A stretch of 55,549 bases of DNA from an uncultured Eubacteriales bacterium (GCA_902802805.1 CADCNE010000011.1:1-55549), one strand, 5' to 3'; positions 39,870-49,300 are shown, counted from the first letter of the stretch. Notes: generated by a model from the sequence alone, not told the origin. Numbers and translations are program-made.

Positions 39870-39943
39870 GCAGGTATAGTGTAGCGGTAACACATTAGCC
39901 TTCCAAGCTGAGATCACGGGTTCGAGTCCCGTTACCTGCTCCA
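39870..39943 (+). tRNA. tRNA-Gly (anticodon TCC)
   Basis: Acceptor GCAGGTA/TACCTGC, loop CTTCCAA, encoded CCA followed by a T run. Confidence 0.95.
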
Positions 39944-40010
39944 TTTTTTGCCGCTCCGCCTGCGTGAGATGCCCTGCCGACGGGTCTGAAAAATATTTTT
40001 CGACGACCCA

Positions 40011-40038
40011 TTGACAACCGGCAGATTTTTGTTATAAT
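40011..40038 (+). promoter_or_regulatory. Promoter of the tRNA-Gly(GCC)/tRNA-Lys(CTT) pair
   Basis: TTGACA (40011-40016), 16-bp spacer, TATAAT (40033-40038), 13 bp before the tRNA. Confidence 0.82.
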
Positions 40039-40051
40039 AACCCATGCGCGT

Positions 40052-40127
40052 GCGGGAATAGCTCATTTGGTAGAGCGCAGCCTTGCCAAGGCTGAGGTGG
40101 CGGGTTCGAGCCCCGTTTCCCGCTCCA
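40052..40127 (+). tRNA. tRNA-Gly (anticodon GCC)
   Basis: Acceptor GCGGGAA/TTCCCGC, anticodon stem CAGCC/GGCTG with loop TTGCCAA, encoded CCA. Confidence 0.95.
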
Positions 40128-40131
40128 GTAT

Positions 40132-40208
40132 GCCTCCTTAGCTCAGTTGGCTAGAGCACCTGACTCTTAATCAGGGTGTCCAGGGTTCGAGTCCCTGAGG
40201 GGGTACCA
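40132..40208 (+). tRNA. tRNA-Lys (anticodon CTT), island insertion site
   Basis: Anticodon stem CCTGA/TCAGG with loop CTCTTAA, T arm CAGGGTTCGAGTCCCTG, acceptor GCCTCCT/AGGGGGT with a G-U pair at 1-72 and T-G at 4-69, encoded CCA. From the anticodon loop to position 71 it is repeated at 50017-50056. Confidence 0.93.
40164..40203 (+). repeat. attL of the tRNA-Lys island
   Basis: Forty bases of the tRNA-Lys(CTT) 3' half, from CTCTTAATCAGG to GAGGGGG, identical to 50017-50056. This is the tRNA-side junction of the island. Confidence 0.9.
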
Positions 40209-40236
40209 AAAAACCACCCAAAATGGGTGGTTTTTT
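40208..40236 (+). terminator. Terminator after tRNA-Lys(CTT)
   Basis: Stem AAAAAACCACCCA/TGGGTGGTTTTTT with an AAA loop, starting at the last base of the encoded CCA; it was brought by the island side of the junction. Confidence 0.85.
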
Positions 40237-40684
40237 CTATTCTCAAGAGATTTTTCAGCGAAAAATCGTCTTTTGGGAATAGATTTACCCCTCTGGGAAG
40301 GCCAAAAACGGTAGCAAAATGGGTAAAAATCCACTTACAGCCTCTTTTTTGGATCTGTCAAAAGAACAACGCGCACGTCTTTTTTCAGTCAAAAAATGAC
40401 GTTTTTCACCTCAAATGAGTGAAAAAAAGCATCTCTCAACGACAGTTCACAAATATTTCACATTTCAGATCCTAAAAGACAAGCGGTTTTCCCATTTAGA
40501 GCTTAGTTAGGTTGGCGCTAAAATAATATATTTTCTCGAACCATAGATGCCTCGTTTAAGAGTTACCTGAGGATCCGATCTGAGTTGTCTGTTTTCAATT
40601 GTCCAAGCTGTCGATAGATAGAAGGAACATGCGGAGAGCAGTAAAGAAAAGATGAATCAAAAAGTGCTCTAAGGAGGAAACAAA

Positions 40685-41893
40685 ATGGAAACAAAAACTA
40701 AACTGGGCGTCCCCTACAAACGCGGGACAGGATATGTGTACTATCTCGGTATCCGTGATGACTCCGGAAGGAAGAAGACTTGGTTTTCTCGAGTCTTCAA
40801 AACGTATGAGGAGGCTCTGGCCGATTCTACCGAGCGGCAGAAATATCTGAAGCAAATACAAGCCCAGACTTCTCCAAATGAAAAACTGAAAAACTATCTG
40901 GATCGATGGTTGCGGGGGAAATACTATTTCACCGTTTCTGTGTCTACGTGGCGTTGTGCGGAATCTCATATCCGTCTTTATATCAATCCTACGATAGGCC
41001 AAACAAAGATGTGCATGCTTACAGACGCGGATGTTGAGAAGGTTATGAAAAAGTGCCAACGTAGCGGGTTATCGGCGTCCAGCACGCGATTTGTTTTTTC
41101 AACGCTCAGAAGTGCGTTGAAACAGGCTGTAAAGGAAAAGATCATCAAATCGAATCCTTGCTCGCTTGTATCTCCGCCGTCCGTGAAACGGGTTCGTCGC
41201 CAACTGATCCCACCGGAAAAGACAGCAGAGTTTCTTGAATTGGCAAAGAAACATGGTATCTATCTGGAGGTGCTGTTCGGAATCAACTTCGGATTGAGGA
41301 GGGGAGAGGTTCTTGGACTTCAGTTCAGGGATTTCGATCTTCAACAGAATCTCCTGACGCCGAAGAGACAAATTGGGTACACGCTGAAGACGAATCAATT
41401 GGACAAGGGGGTTCCTCGCACAGACTGGGGTGTCGTCGACAATCTGAAGACGGATGAAAGCTATGGGCGTGAGCTGGTTATCTCTCCAAAGATAAAGGAG
41501 CTCATCCTGTATCTTAAAGATAAATACGTGGAAGAGGGCGTATGCGAAAAGAAGAACATTGAGAAATGCTTCGTATGCTGCCGGGCTGACGGGACTTTCA
41601 AAAGCCCCAATGTCCTTCGAAAGAGGTTTATGGCTGTTCGTGAGGAAGCTGGGATGCTGAAGCTTCGCTTTCACGATCTCAGGCATACGTTCGCTTCCTA
41701 CATGATCGAGGATGGAATCCCGGTTGCCGTTGTCAGCGCAGCCTTGGGCCACACCTCTATCACGACTACGCTAAACTCTTACTATGACGTGATCAATGGC
41801 GGAAAACAGATCGCTGATCACATGAGCGACAAGCTCTGCGACACGCTTGTCCCAACAGAAGCTGAACTCAAAGCTTCTATTCGAAACAAATAG
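40685..41893 (+). CDS. Tyrosine recombinase (site-specific integrase)
   Basis: A 402-residue phage-type integrase. The N-terminal arm-binding region (about 15-60) and a SAM-like core-binding region (62-160) precede the catalytic domain with R205 in GLRRGEVLGL, H330 and R333 in FHDLRHTFASYM, H356 in LGHTSITTTLNSYY and nucleophile Y366. All catalytic residues are present. AAGGAGG lies 7 bp before the ATG. Location 477 bp from the attL repeat fits integration into tRNA-Lys. Confidence 0.95.
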   Translation: METKTKLGVPYKRGTGYVYYLGIRDDSGRKKTWFSRVFKTYEEALADSTERQKYLKQIQAQTSPNEKLKNYLDRWLRGKYYFTVSVSTWRCAESHIRLYINPTIGQTKMCMLTDADVEKVMKKCQRSGLSASSTRFVFSTLRSALKQAVKEKIIKSNPCSLVSPPSVKRVRRQLIPPEKTAEFLELAKKHGIYLEVLFGINFGLRRGEVLGLQFRDFDLQQNLLTPKRQIGYTLKTNQLDKGVPRTDWGVVDNLKTDESYGRELVISPKIKELILYLKDKYVEEGVCEKKNIEKCFVCCRADGTFKSPNVLRKRFMAVREEAGMLKLRFHDLRHTFASYMIEDGIPVAVVSAALGHTSITTTLNSYYDVINGGKQIADHMSDKLCDTLVPTEAELKASIRNK

Positions 41894-42066
41894 AATCCTC
41901 CATAAACATATCAAAGAAGCCTTGGAGACAGGGCTTCTTTTTGTAAGGCAAAACATAATGAACGGTCAAAATAAGATGGCATCGCATTTTGGCCGGAATG
42001 GATGGTGAGAATAAACAGAAAAAGAAGCCTGTACGAATAGGCTTCTGTTCAAACGTAGTGATCCGA

Positions 42067-42393
42067 TTAAACTGCCGCAGTATTATACGGACGGATGAGA
42101 GCAATTTCCTTCCAGGAGGATTCCTTCAAGCTCCGAATGTCGATATCATTCTGCAGGTTCAGAAAATAACGATCGGAGACACCGAAGAACTTCGCTAACC
42201 GCAGAGAAGTATCCGCCGTGATCTTCCGCCTATTATGAAGCATATCCTGTATCCTGGACGTGGGCACATGGATCTCCTGCGCAAGCTTATACGCAGAAAG
42301 ATTAAACGGCTCCATGAATTCTTCCCAAAGGATCTCGCCGATCGTTGGGGTACAAACTATTTCTGTTTTGTTATCAGTAAGACTATTGATCAT
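42067..42393 (-). CDS. HigA-like XRE antitoxin/regulator without a toxin gene
   Basis: A 108-residue protein of the HigA/VapI addiction-module type: PTIGEILWEEFMEPFNLSAY, KLAQEIHVPTSRIQDMLHNR with the recognition helix, and KFFGVSDRYFLNLQNDIDI. HigB toxins normally precede higA, but the 370 bp upstream contain no toxin-like frame, so this is an orphan regulator. The frame opens at GTG 42408, but a TTTACA/TATAAT promoter overlaps it; ATG 42393 lies 6 bp after the -10 box, implying a leaderless mRNA. An inverted repeat over the -35 box could be its own operator. Confidence 0.82.
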   Translation of the reverse strand: MINSLTDNKTEIVCTPTIGEILWEEFMEPFNLSAYKLAQEIHVPTSRIQDMLHNRRKITADTSLRLAKFFGVSDRYFLNLQNDIDIRSLKESSWKEIALIRPYNTAAV

Positions 42394-42399
42394 GTCCAG

Positions 42400-42433
42400 A
42401 TTATACACAGGGCGGATGTATATGTAAATACAT
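42400..42433 (-). promoter_or_regulatory. Promoter and candidate operator of the HigA-like gene
   Basis: Minus strand TTTACA (42423-42428), 17-bp spacer, TATAAT (42400-42405). The inverted repeat ATGTAT-N6-ATACAT (42416-42421 with 42428-42433) overlaps the -35 box, where an autorepressor would bind. Confidence 0.65.
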
Positions 42434-42546
42434 TCTCAGAAACGCACATGTGAGTTCTTTTATTGTCCCTTAATCCGTCTCGTTTTTACAAAGCGTTTCT
42501 TGTCTCGCCTTTCCGCATCGATTACACTATAACCGTCGAGAATTAT

Positions 42547-42626
42547 GTTTAACAAGATTTCGCCAATTCTTCGCATTCTGCAGTTCATCCTGCAAATGAG
42601 ATTTGGCGGCAAAAAGTTTGTTAAAC
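42547..42626. repeat. 80-bp imperfect palindrome upstream of hsdM
   Basis: GTTTAACAA (42547-42555) is complementary to TTGTTAAAC (42618-42626), and CGCCAA (42561-42566) to TTGGCG (42603-42608), with CAG/CTG further in. The stretch 42434-42700 has no gene; this palindrome is its main structure. Confidence 0.65.
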
Positions 42627-42705
42627 ACAAAAACCAAGTCAGGTGATCTCGCCCAGGGTTTCATTTTTCTTTCATACTATTATTGCAGATGCGGATTTCC
42701 GTGGC

Positions 42706-42734
42706 TTGCGAATAAGTGAGAAAGAAGATATAAT
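42706..42734 (+). promoter_or_regulatory. Promoter of the hsd operon
   Basis: TTGCGA (42706-42711), 17-bp spacer, TATAAT (42729-42734). An in-frame ATG at 42738 is only 3 bp past the -10 box and would precede the transcript start. Confidence 0.65.
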
Positions 42735-42770
42735 AAAATGACTTTTTGTATAGGGAAGGGCGGAGAAATA

Positions 42771-44336
42771 GTGGATACGAAGAAAGAGCAAGAGCGCGAA
42801 GAACTGCACCGTGCTATTTGGGCGATCGCGGATGAACTCAGGGGCTCTGTGGACGGCTGGGACTTCAAGAACTATGTTCTCGGCACCATGTTCTACCGCT
42901 ATATCTCCGAGAACCTGGCCAACTATATCAACGAGGGAGAGCAGGCTGCCGGCAATACCGATTTTGATTATGCCAAGATGTCCGACGCCGAAGCGGAGGA
43001 GGCCAGGGAAGGGCTGATTCAGGAGAAGGGCTTCTTCATCCTCCCGTCCGAACTGTTCTGCAATGTCCGTGCCCGCGCGCCCCGCGATGAGAACCTCAAT
43101 GAGACGCTTGAGCGCGTGTTCAACAACATCGAGGATTCCGCCAAGGGCAGCGATTCCGAAAACAGCTTTGCCGGCCTCTTCGACGATTTCGACGTCAACA
43201 GCAACAAGCTCGGGCCCACGGTTGCCAAGCGCAACGAGCGTCTGACGAAGCTCCTTGACGGTATCGCCAACATGAATCTTGGCGACGTCAAAACCCATGA
43301 CATAGACGCCTTCGGTGACGCCTACGAATATCTGATGACGATGTACGCCTCCAACGCGGGCAAGTCCGGCGGCGAGTTCTTTACCCCTGCGGATATCTCC
43401 GAACTGCTGACGCGCATCGGCACTGTCGGCAAGACGGAAGTCAACAAGGTGTACGATCCCGCCTGCGGTTCCGGTTCGCTGCTGCTGAAAGCCGAGAAGA
43501 TCCTCGGGCGCGACGGCGTGCGCGTGGGCTTCTTCGGGCAGGAGATCAACATCACCACCTACAACCTCTGCCGCATCAACATGTTTCTCCACGATATCGG
43601 CTTCGACAAGTTCGATATCGCCTGTGATGATACGCTGACAACGCCCGCACATTGGGATGATGAGCCCTTTGAGCTGATCGTTTCCAATCCCCCGTACTCG
43701 ATCAAATGGGCGGGCGACACCAATCCGCTGCTGATCAATGATCCGCGCTTTGCCCCGGCCGGCGTTCTGGCGCCCAAGGGCAACGCCGACTTCGCTTTTA
43801 TCATGCATTCCCTTTCCTGGCTCGCGCCCAACGGCACGGCTGCCATCGTCTGCTTCCCGGGCATCATGTATCGGGGCGGGGCGGAACAGAAGATCCGCAA
43901 GTATCTGATCGACAACAACTTCATCGACTGTGTGATCCAGCTTCCCAGCAACCTGTTCTTCGGTACGTCCATCGCCACCTGCATCATGGTGCTGAAGCGC
44001 GGCAAGGCGGACGGCAAGGTGCTGTTCATCGACGCCACAAAGGAGTGCATCAAAGTCGTCAAGAACAACAAGCTGACGCAGGCGAACATGGATCGCATCG
44101 TGGACACCTTCACCAAGCGGGAGGAGATCCAGCATTTTGCGCACCTCGCTGATCTGAATGAGATCACGGAAAACGATTACAACCTTTCTGTATCCACTTA
44201 TGTGGAGGCGGAGGACACCCGGGAGAAGGTGGATATCCAGAAGCTCAACGCCGAGATCCGGGAGATCGTGGCGAGGGAAGCGGTTCTCCGCGCGGAGATC
44301 GACAAGATCATTGCAGAGATCGAGGGGGTGCAATAA
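42771..44336 (+). CDS. hsdM: Type I restriction-modification system, methyltransferase subunit HsdM
   Basis: A 521-residue N6-adenine methyltransferase. The N-terminal HsdM helical domain (REELHRAIWAIADELRGSVD, YRYISENLANYIN) is followed by motif I DPACGSGSLLLKAE at about 229 and the catalytic NPPYSIKW at 306-313. Start GTG 42771 gives the common N-terminus DTKKEQEREELH and has a GGGCGGAG site; the upstream ATG at 42738 is excluded by the promoter. It is first in the hsd operon. Its TAA overlaps the next small ORF by 1 bp. Confidence 0.95.
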   Translation: MDTKKEQEREELHRAIWAIADELRGSVDGWDFKNYVLGTMFYRYISENLANYINEGEQAAGNTDFDYAKMSDAEAEEAREGLIQEKGFFILPSELFCNVRARAPRDENLNETLERVFNNIEDSAKGSDSENSFAGLFDDFDVNSNKLGPTVAKRNERLTKLLDGIANMNLGDVKTHDIDAFGDAYEYLMTMYASNAGKSGGEFFTPADISELLTRIGTVGKTEVNKVYDPACGSGSLLLKAEKILGRDGVRVGFFGQEINITTYNLCRINMFLHDIGFDKFDIACDDTLTTPAHWDDEPFELIVSNPPYSIKWAGDTNPLLINDPRFAPAGVLAPKGNADFAFIMHSLSWLAPNGTAAIVCFPGIMYRGGAEQKIRKYLIDNNFIDCVIQLPSNLFFGTSIATCIMVLKRGKADGKVLFIDATKECIKVVKNNKLTQANMDRIVDTFTKREEIQHFAHLADLNEITENDYNLSVSTYVEAEDTREKVDIQKLNAEIREIVAREAVLRAEIDKIIAEIEGVQ

Positions 44337-44554
44337 TGAATAAAAACAGCCTTCACATTCCATTTTCTGCGCCGTTGAATGCTGCAGATACTGAGAGCCA
44401 GACGTATGGGTGTAGGCAGAACAACCCAGACATCTGTTCCAACAATAGCTTGCCAGGCGTTTGCGCCTTTACAAGTGCAGATTGCATCTGCAAGAAACCC
44501 TCCAGAGCTTGGAAAAAACGGTACAATGAGCTTCGGGAGGAATCACATGAGTAA
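44336..44554 (+). CDS. Small Cys-rich protein between hsdM and hsdS
   Basis: A 72-residue frame whose ATG shares one base with the hsdM stop and whose end overlaps the hsdS start by 8 bp. It has five cysteines in YGCRQNNPDICSNN, GVCAF and DCICKKPSRAW, ending in a basic helix (AWKKRYNELREE). The Asn/Cys-rich pattern and tight packing argue for a real gene. I am not certain of any named family; a metal-binding accessory protein of the restriction system is a guess. Its 210 bp would otherwise be an unusual gap inside the operon. Confidence 0.6.
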   Translation: MNKNSLHIPFSAPLNAADTESQTYGCRQNNPDICSNNSLPGVCAFTSADCICKKPSRAWKKRYNELREESHE

Positions 44555-45683
44555 ACTCGAAGAACTGCTTTTACAATACTGCCCGGATGGGGTTGAGTTT
44601 CGGAAAATCAAGGATGTCTATCAACGTTTGAGGGGGACTCCCATAACCGCGGGCAAGATGAAGGAAATTGAGAATCCGGACGGCGACATCCGTGTGTTTG
44701 CCGGAGGTAAAACCGTTATCAATGCGTTTGAAAAAGATATTCCGAATGCAAACATTACGAGAGTGCCCGCTGTTCTCGTCCAGTCAAGAGGCGTAATCGA
44801 TGCGGTATACTACGATAAGCCGTTTACATTCAAAAACGAAATGTGGGCATACACAGCCGAGGAGCAAGTTTCAGTCAAGTATCTGTTTTATGTGCTCAAG
44901 AACAATGTTGAATACTTCCGGACAGCGGCTTCCGGGATGGGATCACTTCCGCAGATATCACTCCCGGTTACGGAAGAGTTCAGCATTCCCGTACCTCCCA
45001 TAGAGGTACAGCGTGAAATTGTCCGCATATTGGACAATTTCACGGAGCTTACAGCGGAGCTTACAGCGGAGCTTACAGCGAGAAAGAAGCAGTATGAGTA
45101 TTACAGAGATTGGATGCTATCGTTTGATTCCTCGGTTCAGTATAAAAGAATACAGGACATTTGTACGATTTCTCGCGGTAAAGTCATTTCAAAGGATGAT
45201 TTACGTATCAATGCAGGAGACTATCCTGTGTATTCTTCTCAAACTGAAAACAATGGAGAGTTTGGCCGAATAAACTCTTTCATGTATGATGGCGAATATC
45301 TAACATGGACAACGGATGGAGCAAATGCTGGTTCGGTTTTTTATCGTAATGGAAAGTTTAGCATTACAAATGTTTGCGGGCTATTGAAAGTCGATCCATC
45401 AATAGCAGATATTAAATATTTGTTCCATGCTCTAAAAGTAGAGGCGCCAAAGTATGTTAATAGTGGCATGGGAAACCCAAAACTGATGAGCAATGTTATG
45501 GGGGGCATTAAGATTGCTCTTCCTTCAATGGAACGTCAGAAGAGAATAGCAATAATTCTTGACAACTTCGAATTGATTTGCTCTGATTTGCGCATCGGCC
45601 TGCCGGCGGAGATCGAAGCACGGAGACAGCAATACGAACACTACAGGGACAAACTCTTGACTTTTAAGGAGAAGGAAGCATGA
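44547..45683 (+). CDS. hsdS: Type I restriction-modification system, specificity subunit HsdS
   Basis: A 378-residue protein with two target-recognition domains. TRD1 spans about 15-165, ending in QISLPVTEEFSIPVPPIEVQ; the first conserved spacer helix follows (IVRILDNFTELTAEL, TARKKQYEYYRDWML); TRD2 runs about 195-345 with LPSMERQKRIAIILDNFE and the second helix at the end (EIEARRQQYEHYRDKLL). The spacer contains tandem TAEL copies from three 12-bp DNA repeats. ATG 44547 has GGGAGG upstream. The frame is open to 44379 but upstream sequence is that of the small ORF in another frame. Confidence 0.94.
   Translation: MSKLEELLLQYCPDGVEFRKIKDVYQRLRGTPITAGKMKEIENPDGDIRVFAGGKTVINAFEKDIPNANITRVPAVLVQSRGVIDAVYYDKPFTFKNEMWAYTAEEQVSVKYLFYVLKNNVEYFRTAASGMGSLPQISLPVTEEFSIPVPPIEVQREIVRILDNFTELTAELTAELTARKKQYEYYRDWMLSFDSSVQYKRIQDICTISRGKVISKDDLRINAGDYPVYSSQTENNGEFGRINSFMYDGEYLTWTTDGANAGSVFYRNGKFSITNVCGLLKVDPSIADIKYLFHALKVEAPKYVNSGMGNPKLMSNVMGGIKIALPSMERQKRIAIILDNFELICSDLRIGLPAEIEARRQQYEHYRDKLLTFKEKEA
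45044..45079 (+). repeat. Three 12-bp tandem repeats in the hsdS spacer
   Basis: GGAGCTTACAGC occurs three times in a row (45044-45055, 45056-45067, 45068-45079), encoding repeated ELTA units between the two recognition domains. Confidence 0.95.
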
Positions 45684-46336
45684 AAAAGGGCGTTATCTAC
45701 ATCCTCACCAATCCGTCTTTTCCGGATTACATCAAAATAGGGTACGCGCACAATCTGGAGAAAAGGCTGAAACAGCTTAACCGGAGCGAAACGATCCCGT
45801 TCGCATTTCGTGCCTATGCGGTGTATGAAGTAGATAGCGAGCTTACTGATAAAGAGCTTCACAAGCTTATCGATGCTCTTAACCCGGATCTGCGTACCAT
45901 TGAAACTTTTGATGGCAAAGAACGGGTAAAGGAGTTTTATGCCATGTCGGCTGAGGAAGCATATGCTCTTCTTGAATGTATCGCCAAAATCAGCGGCACA
46001 ACCGGAAGCCTGAAGCGGATGAAGCCAGAGGGCCATGAGGTTCTGGATGAACAGATCGCCCAGGAAGTAAGAGAGAGTGCTCGCAAAGGCCCGTTCAGGT
46101 TTTCAGAGTGCGGAATACCTGTTGGATCTGAAATCGTTTTTATCGAAGATGCTTCAATCAAGGCAACGGTTATTGATGATCGAAAGATCGAATATAACGG
46201 TGAAACGACATCGGTATCCGCATTGGCGCAGAAAATCAAGGGATTTGATCATCCTGTCCAGGGAACGCTCTGGTTCACATATAACGGGAAACGCTTAACT
46301 GAAATCAGAGATGAGCTGGATAATAGACAGAAATAA
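45680..46336 (+). CDS. GIY-YIG domain protein with C-terminal DUF4357-like domain
   Basis: A 218-residue protein inside the hsd operon. The N-terminus has a T5orf172-type GIY-YIG pattern: GVIYILTNPSF, YIKIGYAHNLEKRLKQLN with K19, G21 and R29, and a following ELTDKELH with an acidic residue. The C-terminal 75 residues (GIPVGSEIVFIEDASIKATV, SVSALAQKIKGFDHPVQGTL) resemble DUF4357, often joined to such nucleases. It may nick DNA or be an inactive accessory factor of the restriction complex. ATG overlaps the hsdS stop by 4 bp. Confidence 0.78.
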   Translation: MKKGVIYILTNPSFPDYIKIGYAHNLEKRLKQLNRSETIPFAFRAYAVYEVDSELTDKELHKLIDALNPDLRTIETFDGKERVKEFYAMSAEEAYALLECIAKISGTTGSLKRMKPEGHEVLDEQIAQEVRESARKGPFRFSECGIPVGSEIVFIEDASIKATVIDDRKIEYNGETTSVSALAQKIKGFDHPVQGTLWFTYNGKRLTEIRDELDNRQK

Positions 46337-46354
46337 ACTATAGGTGGTGTCATT

Positions 46355-49300
46355 ATGACATTTTTCAATATTGTCGCTCAAACAAGTGACAATACCGTTG
46401 TAACAGAATATGAACCCGTCAAAGCTCGCTCAGACAGCTACCAGAGCGAGGCGGATCTGGAGAAAGAATTCGTTCGCATGCTCACCGAACAGGGGTATGC
46501 GTACTTGCCGATCCATTCCGAGGCAGAGCTCGTCTCCAATTTAAGAGTGCAGTTGGAAAAGCTGAACGGCTATACCTTCTCCGACTCCGAGTGGGATCGT
46601 TTCTTCAAAAACAACGTTGCCAATCCCAATGAGCATATCGCGGAGAAGACGCAGAAGATCCAGGAGGATTATGTTCAGGTTCTCAAGCGGGACGACGGCA
46701 CTACGAAGAATATAACGCTGATCGACAAGAAGAACGTCCACAACAATTTCCTTCAAGTTATCAATCAGTATGAAGTGAGCCAGGCAGAAGGCGCCAATCA
46801 CGACAACCGGTACGACGTCACGATCCTGGTAAACGGCCTGCCGCTCATCCATGTGGAGCTGAAGAGAAGGGGCGTGCCCATCCGCGAAGCGTTCAACCAG
46901 ATCAACCGATATCAGCGGGATTCCTTCTGGGCTGGCTGCGGTTTGTTTGAGTATGTCCAGATCTTCGTGATCAGCAACGGCACCAATACCAAGTATTACA
47001 GCAACAGCACCCGCTGGAACGCCATCAAGGATGCCAAAGCACCCAAGACGAATAAACAGAAAACGTCTAACAGCTTTGAGTTCACGTCCTTCTGGGCTGA
47101 TTCCAATAACCGCGTGATTCCGGATCTGATCGACTTCACCCGAACCTTCTTCGCCAGGCACACGATCCTGAATATCCTGACGAAGTATTGTATCTTCACT
47201 TCGGAGAAGATGCTGCTTGTCATGCGTCCGTATCAGATCACGGCAACGGAGCGTATCCTGAACCGGATCGACATCGCCACCAACTACAAGAAGTACGGCA
47301 CCATTGCCGGCGGCGGATACATTTGGCATACAACCGGTTCCGGTAAAACGCTGACATCGTTCAAGACGGCTCGGCTTGCTTCCCGCCTGCCGTATATCGA
47401 CAAGGTTCTCTTCGTCGTCGATCGCAAGGATCTGGACTACCAGACGATGAAGGAGTACGATCGCTTCGAGAAGGGCGCTGCCAACAGCAATACTTCCACG
47501 AAGATACTGAAGAAGCAGCTTGAGGATCCGGAGTGCAAGATCATCATCACCACGGCGCAAAAGCTGTCGATCTTCATCGATAAAAATCCCGGGCATCCGG
47601 TGTATCAGAAACATATCGTCATCATCTTCGACGAATGTCATCGCGGACAATTCGGCGACATGCACGCCGCTGTCGTCAAGAATTTCAAGAAGTACCATAT
47701 CTTCGGGTTCACCGGTACGCCCATCTTCGCCGCCAATGCCGTGAGAGGTGCTGGCTCTCAGCTCATGACGACGACGCAGGTGTTTGGCGATCAGTTGCAC
47801 ACTTACACCATCGTCGATGCTATCAACGATAAGAACGTGCTGCCGTTCCGCGTGGATTATATCAAGACGATGGATTCCGATGACAGCATTGAAGACGAGC
47901 AGGTTTGGGACATCGATCGCGAAAAGGCGTTCATGGCACCTCAAAGGATCTCGCTCGTCACCCAGTACATCCTGGATCATTTTACGCAGAAAACATATCG
48001 CGGCAGCCGCTCCTATGATTTCAATGCGCTCACCAACATTGCGGATGTAGCGTCAGCGGATAGGGGAGTGGTAGAGGAGATCAAACAAAAGCAGCGGCTC
48101 AGCGGCTTCAACGCCATATTCTGCGTGGCCTCTGTGCCCATGGCGAAACTGTATTATGAAGAGTTCAAGAAGCAGATGGCAGTCGATCCCACCAAGAAGC
48201 TGCGTGTTGCTACGATCTTCAGCTATGCTGCGAACGAGGCTGAATCAGACGGCATCCTGGGAGAGGAAAACTCCGAGGACACTTCCGCTTTGGACAAGCC
48301 CTCCAGGGACTTCCTCGATGCGGCGATCAAAGATTATAACGACATGTTCCATACGAACTATTCGACGGACGGCGACAAGTTCCAGAATTACTACAAAGAC
48401 GTGTCCCTCCGCATGAAGAATAAGGAGCTGGATCTGCTCATCGTTGTAAATATGTTTCTGACTGGTTTCGACGCCACAACCCTCAATACGCTGTGGGTGG
48501 ATAAGAACCTGCGAATGCACGGGCTGATTCAGGCGTTCAGCCGCACGAATCGTATTCTGAACAGCATCAAAACGTTCGGCAACATCGTTTGCTTCCGCAA
48601 CCTTCAAAAGAAGGTGGATGAAGCCATAGCTCTGTTCGGTGACAAGGACGCGGGCGGCATTGTATTGCTGAAACGCTTTGACGATTATTATTACGGATAC
48701 GAAGATGCAGATGGAAAGAAGCATCCCGGCTATGTCAGCATGATTGAGGATCTTCAGACGAAGTTCCCACTGTCGGAGCCCCAGATAATAGGGGAGAAGG
48801 CCCAGAAGGAGTTTTTGAAGCTCTTTGGTGCCATCCTTCGTATGAGAAACCTGTTGTCTTCCTTCGACGAATTTGAGGGCAGAGGGATTCTTTCAGAACG
48901 TGATCTGCAAGACTATCTCAGCCGGTATCAGGATATGTGGCCTTTGCCAGTTCATACTGGAGACAAGGAAGATGTTTCGGATGACATCGTGTATGAGATC
49001 GAGCTCATCCGGCAGATCGATATCAACATCGATTATATCCTGCTGCTCGTCAAGAAGTACCATGACAGTCACTGCGACGATAAAGAGATTCTTATCACGA
49101 TCCAGAAGGCGGTGGATGCATCGCCCGAGCTGCGCAGCAAGAAGGAACTGATCGATACGTTCATCGCCGGCATCAACGACGTGGATGATGTGCTCACCGA
49201 ATGGAGAAGTTTCATAGCGGAGGAGAAGGAACGCCAGCTTACCCAGATCATTCAAGAAGAGAAACTAAATGAAGAAGCCACGCGGAAGTTCATAGCCGAT

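Noticed and set aside
45044-45079. CRISPR-like repeat
   Set aside because: Units are contiguous 12-mers in a coding frame without spacers, and no cas genes are present anywhere in the window.
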